Source of the DNA: Actinomycetota bacterium
Lineage (GTDB): Bacteria; Actinomycetota; Actinomycetes; S36-B12; UBA10799
Assembly: GCA_003452655.1 (NCBI GenBank)
Contig: DMNR01000205.1
Coordinates: 1-5,925, forward strand
Length of the DNA stretch: 5,925 bases
Direction: 5' to 3'
In this document: positions 5,254 through 5,925 of the stretch, piece by piece
How positions within the stretch are numbered: position 1 is the first letter of the stretch
Layout of the letters: the number at the start of each line of letters is the position of its first letter
Notes under the pieces: model-generated
The model's input: the letters and a program-made list of their open reading frames with translations, nothing else
The model's database searches: none
What the model was told of the DNA's origin: nothing
Translations under genes and position numbers: made by a program

Positions 5254-5721
5254 ATGGAACGCAGCACAGTGATCGCCGGATTGGCGTCCGGAATGCTCGT
5301 CCTGGTCGCCGGTGCGGGAGCAGTTGCCGCAGTTGGTTCCCTGCAGGATGCAAGCCAGGAGTCGTTGGCTATCGGTCAGGCGCAGCCACAAGCTTCGATT
5401 GCGACTACACCCGTTGACGCGTCAATCCCAGCGCCTGTGGTGCCGCCTGCCGCGGCTATCCCGGCGGCCAAGGCGAAGGCAGCGAAGGCTTCGGGCGCGA
5501 GCGAACGAAGCTCGTCTGGTTCCGGTTCGGGATCGACCTCCGGTTCGAGTTCGTCGTCGAGTTCGAAGTCAAAGAACAGCTCCTCAACAAAGCCAAACTC
5601 GAGCAGCTCGTCCAGCGCTCGAGAGCGCGAGCGTGAGAAGGATGACGACTCAAAGAGTGAGGACCATGCGTCCGAGGATCACTCAGGTGAAGACCAACCA
5701 GAGGCAGGCGACGATGACTGA
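5254..5721 (+). CDS. Membrane-anchored Ser-rich protein with acidic C-terminal tail, 155 aa
   Basis: I start at the ATG at 5254 because GAGGAG lies seven bases upstream; an in-frame TTG at 5209 has no such support. I do not recognise a family. Regions in order: a hydrophobic signal/anchor (about 5-28), an Ala/Pro/Lys linker (about 42-80), a Ser/Gly-rich stretch (86-121) with runs of seven and six serines, a short basic-acidic alternating block AREREREK (122-129), and an Asp/Glu/His-rich tail (130-155) with repeated EDH units. The body should be outside the cell and disordered; the acidic-His tail could bind cations (inference). The low-complexity composition makes homology searches unreliable. 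It is divergent from the two-component operon, and its last 8 bp overlap the next gene, so the two are probably translated together. Whether it is cleaved or remains anchored is unclear. Confidence 0.75.
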   Translation: MERSTVIAGLASGMLVLVAGAGAVAAVGSLQDASQESLAIGQAQPQASIATTPVDASIPAPVVPPAAAIPAAKAKAAKASGASERSSSGSGSGSTSGSSSSSSSKSKNSSSTKPNSSSSSSAREREREKDDDSKSEDHASEDHSGEDQPEAGDDD

Positions 5722-5925
5722 ATCGACAACGCCAACTAAGTCGACGAAGAAGCGGCGCTCAGGCGGGACCACGGCCGCAACCCGAATCACGACTGCGGGA
5801 TTAGCGGTAGCAATCACGCTCGGCCTCGGCGGGGCAGTGGCAGCGCGGGCCGCGGAACAAAAGCGAGCTGACGCCAAACTCAACACCGACGGAGCAGCAA
5901 CTGCGGATGCGTCTGCTGAATCGGA
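5714..5925 (+). CDS. Small membrane-anchored protein, 3'-partial (70 residues visible)
   Basis: The start ATG sits inside ATGACTGA, so this frame overlaps the previous gene's stop by 8 bp; AGAGG lies about nine bases upstream. The visible part has a polar Thr/Lys N-terminus with KKRR at 12-15 (probably cytoplasmic), one hydrophobic helix at about 25-44, and then an Ala-rich charged stretch heading outside. No stop occurs before the right edge. No domain is visible and no family is assigned. Its coupling to the Ser-rich protein suggests two parts of one envelope system controlled by the divergent two-component pair. An extracytoplasmic domain may follow beyond the window. Confidence 0.7.
   Translation, partial: MTESTTPTKSTKKRRSGGTTAATRITTAGLAVAITLGLGGAVAARAAEQKRADAKLNTDGAATADASAES

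Noticed and set aside
1..5925. CRISPR array, tRNA/rRNA, insertion sequence or phage genes
   Set aside because: No spaced direct repeats of array type, no cloverleaf or rRNA stretch, and no transposase or integrase motif was seen on either strand.

Overview
The window looks like part of a moderately GC-rich actinobacterial (Actinomycetota) chromosome. The evidence is indirect: roughly 55-60% GC, GTG starts behind AGGAGG-type Shine-Dalgarno sequences, a SHHLRTPL-type histidine kinase, and Ala/Ser-rich membrane-anchored proteins of actinobacterial style. No 16S or other marker gene is present, so lineage below phylum cannot be given.

Layout. (1) 1-885, plus: the C-terminal part of a polytopic flippase-like membrane protein, open at the left edge, with a 12-serine tract in one loop. 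(2) 1023-1326: two very small convergent genes, one on each strand. Both encode peptides with the same double-glycine leader motif (E-x-I-D-D/E-D/E-A-L-D/E-x-V-S/T-G-G) but different short C-terminal cores. A hairpin separates them. They look like precursors of secreted or modified peptides and are the most interesting item here. (3) 1362-1874, minus: a DUF192 lipoprotein, 35 bp upstream of the minus-strand peptide and probably co-transcribed with it. (4) 2005-2748, minus: a dienelactone-hydrolase-family enzyme with an intact Cys-Asp-His triad. (5) 2749-3074: 326 bp without a conventional gene. On the plus strand it holds two tiny ORFs (9 and 10 codons), each with a well-spaced AAAGGA Shine-Dalgarno, followed by a long hairpin. 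(6) 3075-5085, minus: an OmpR-family response regulator and its HAMP/HisKA/HATPase sensor kinase, overlapping by 8 bp. (7) 5086-5253: a divergent control region with three TYAAC repeats at 10-bp period, a plausible binding site for the regulator. (8) 5254-5925, plus: two overlapping genes for small membrane-anchored proteins, the first Ser-rich with an acidic tail, the second cut by the right edge.

How parts may work together (inference): the two-component system probably controls the divergent surface-protein operon and perhaps itself through the TYAAC repeats. The paired leader peptides would need a protease/exporter and perhaps a modifying enzyme, none of which is in this window. The flanks, particularly left of position 1, are the place to look. 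The tiny-ORF transcript has no downstream plus-strand gene to regulate, so it is either a stand-alone small RNA or peptide gene, or coincidence.
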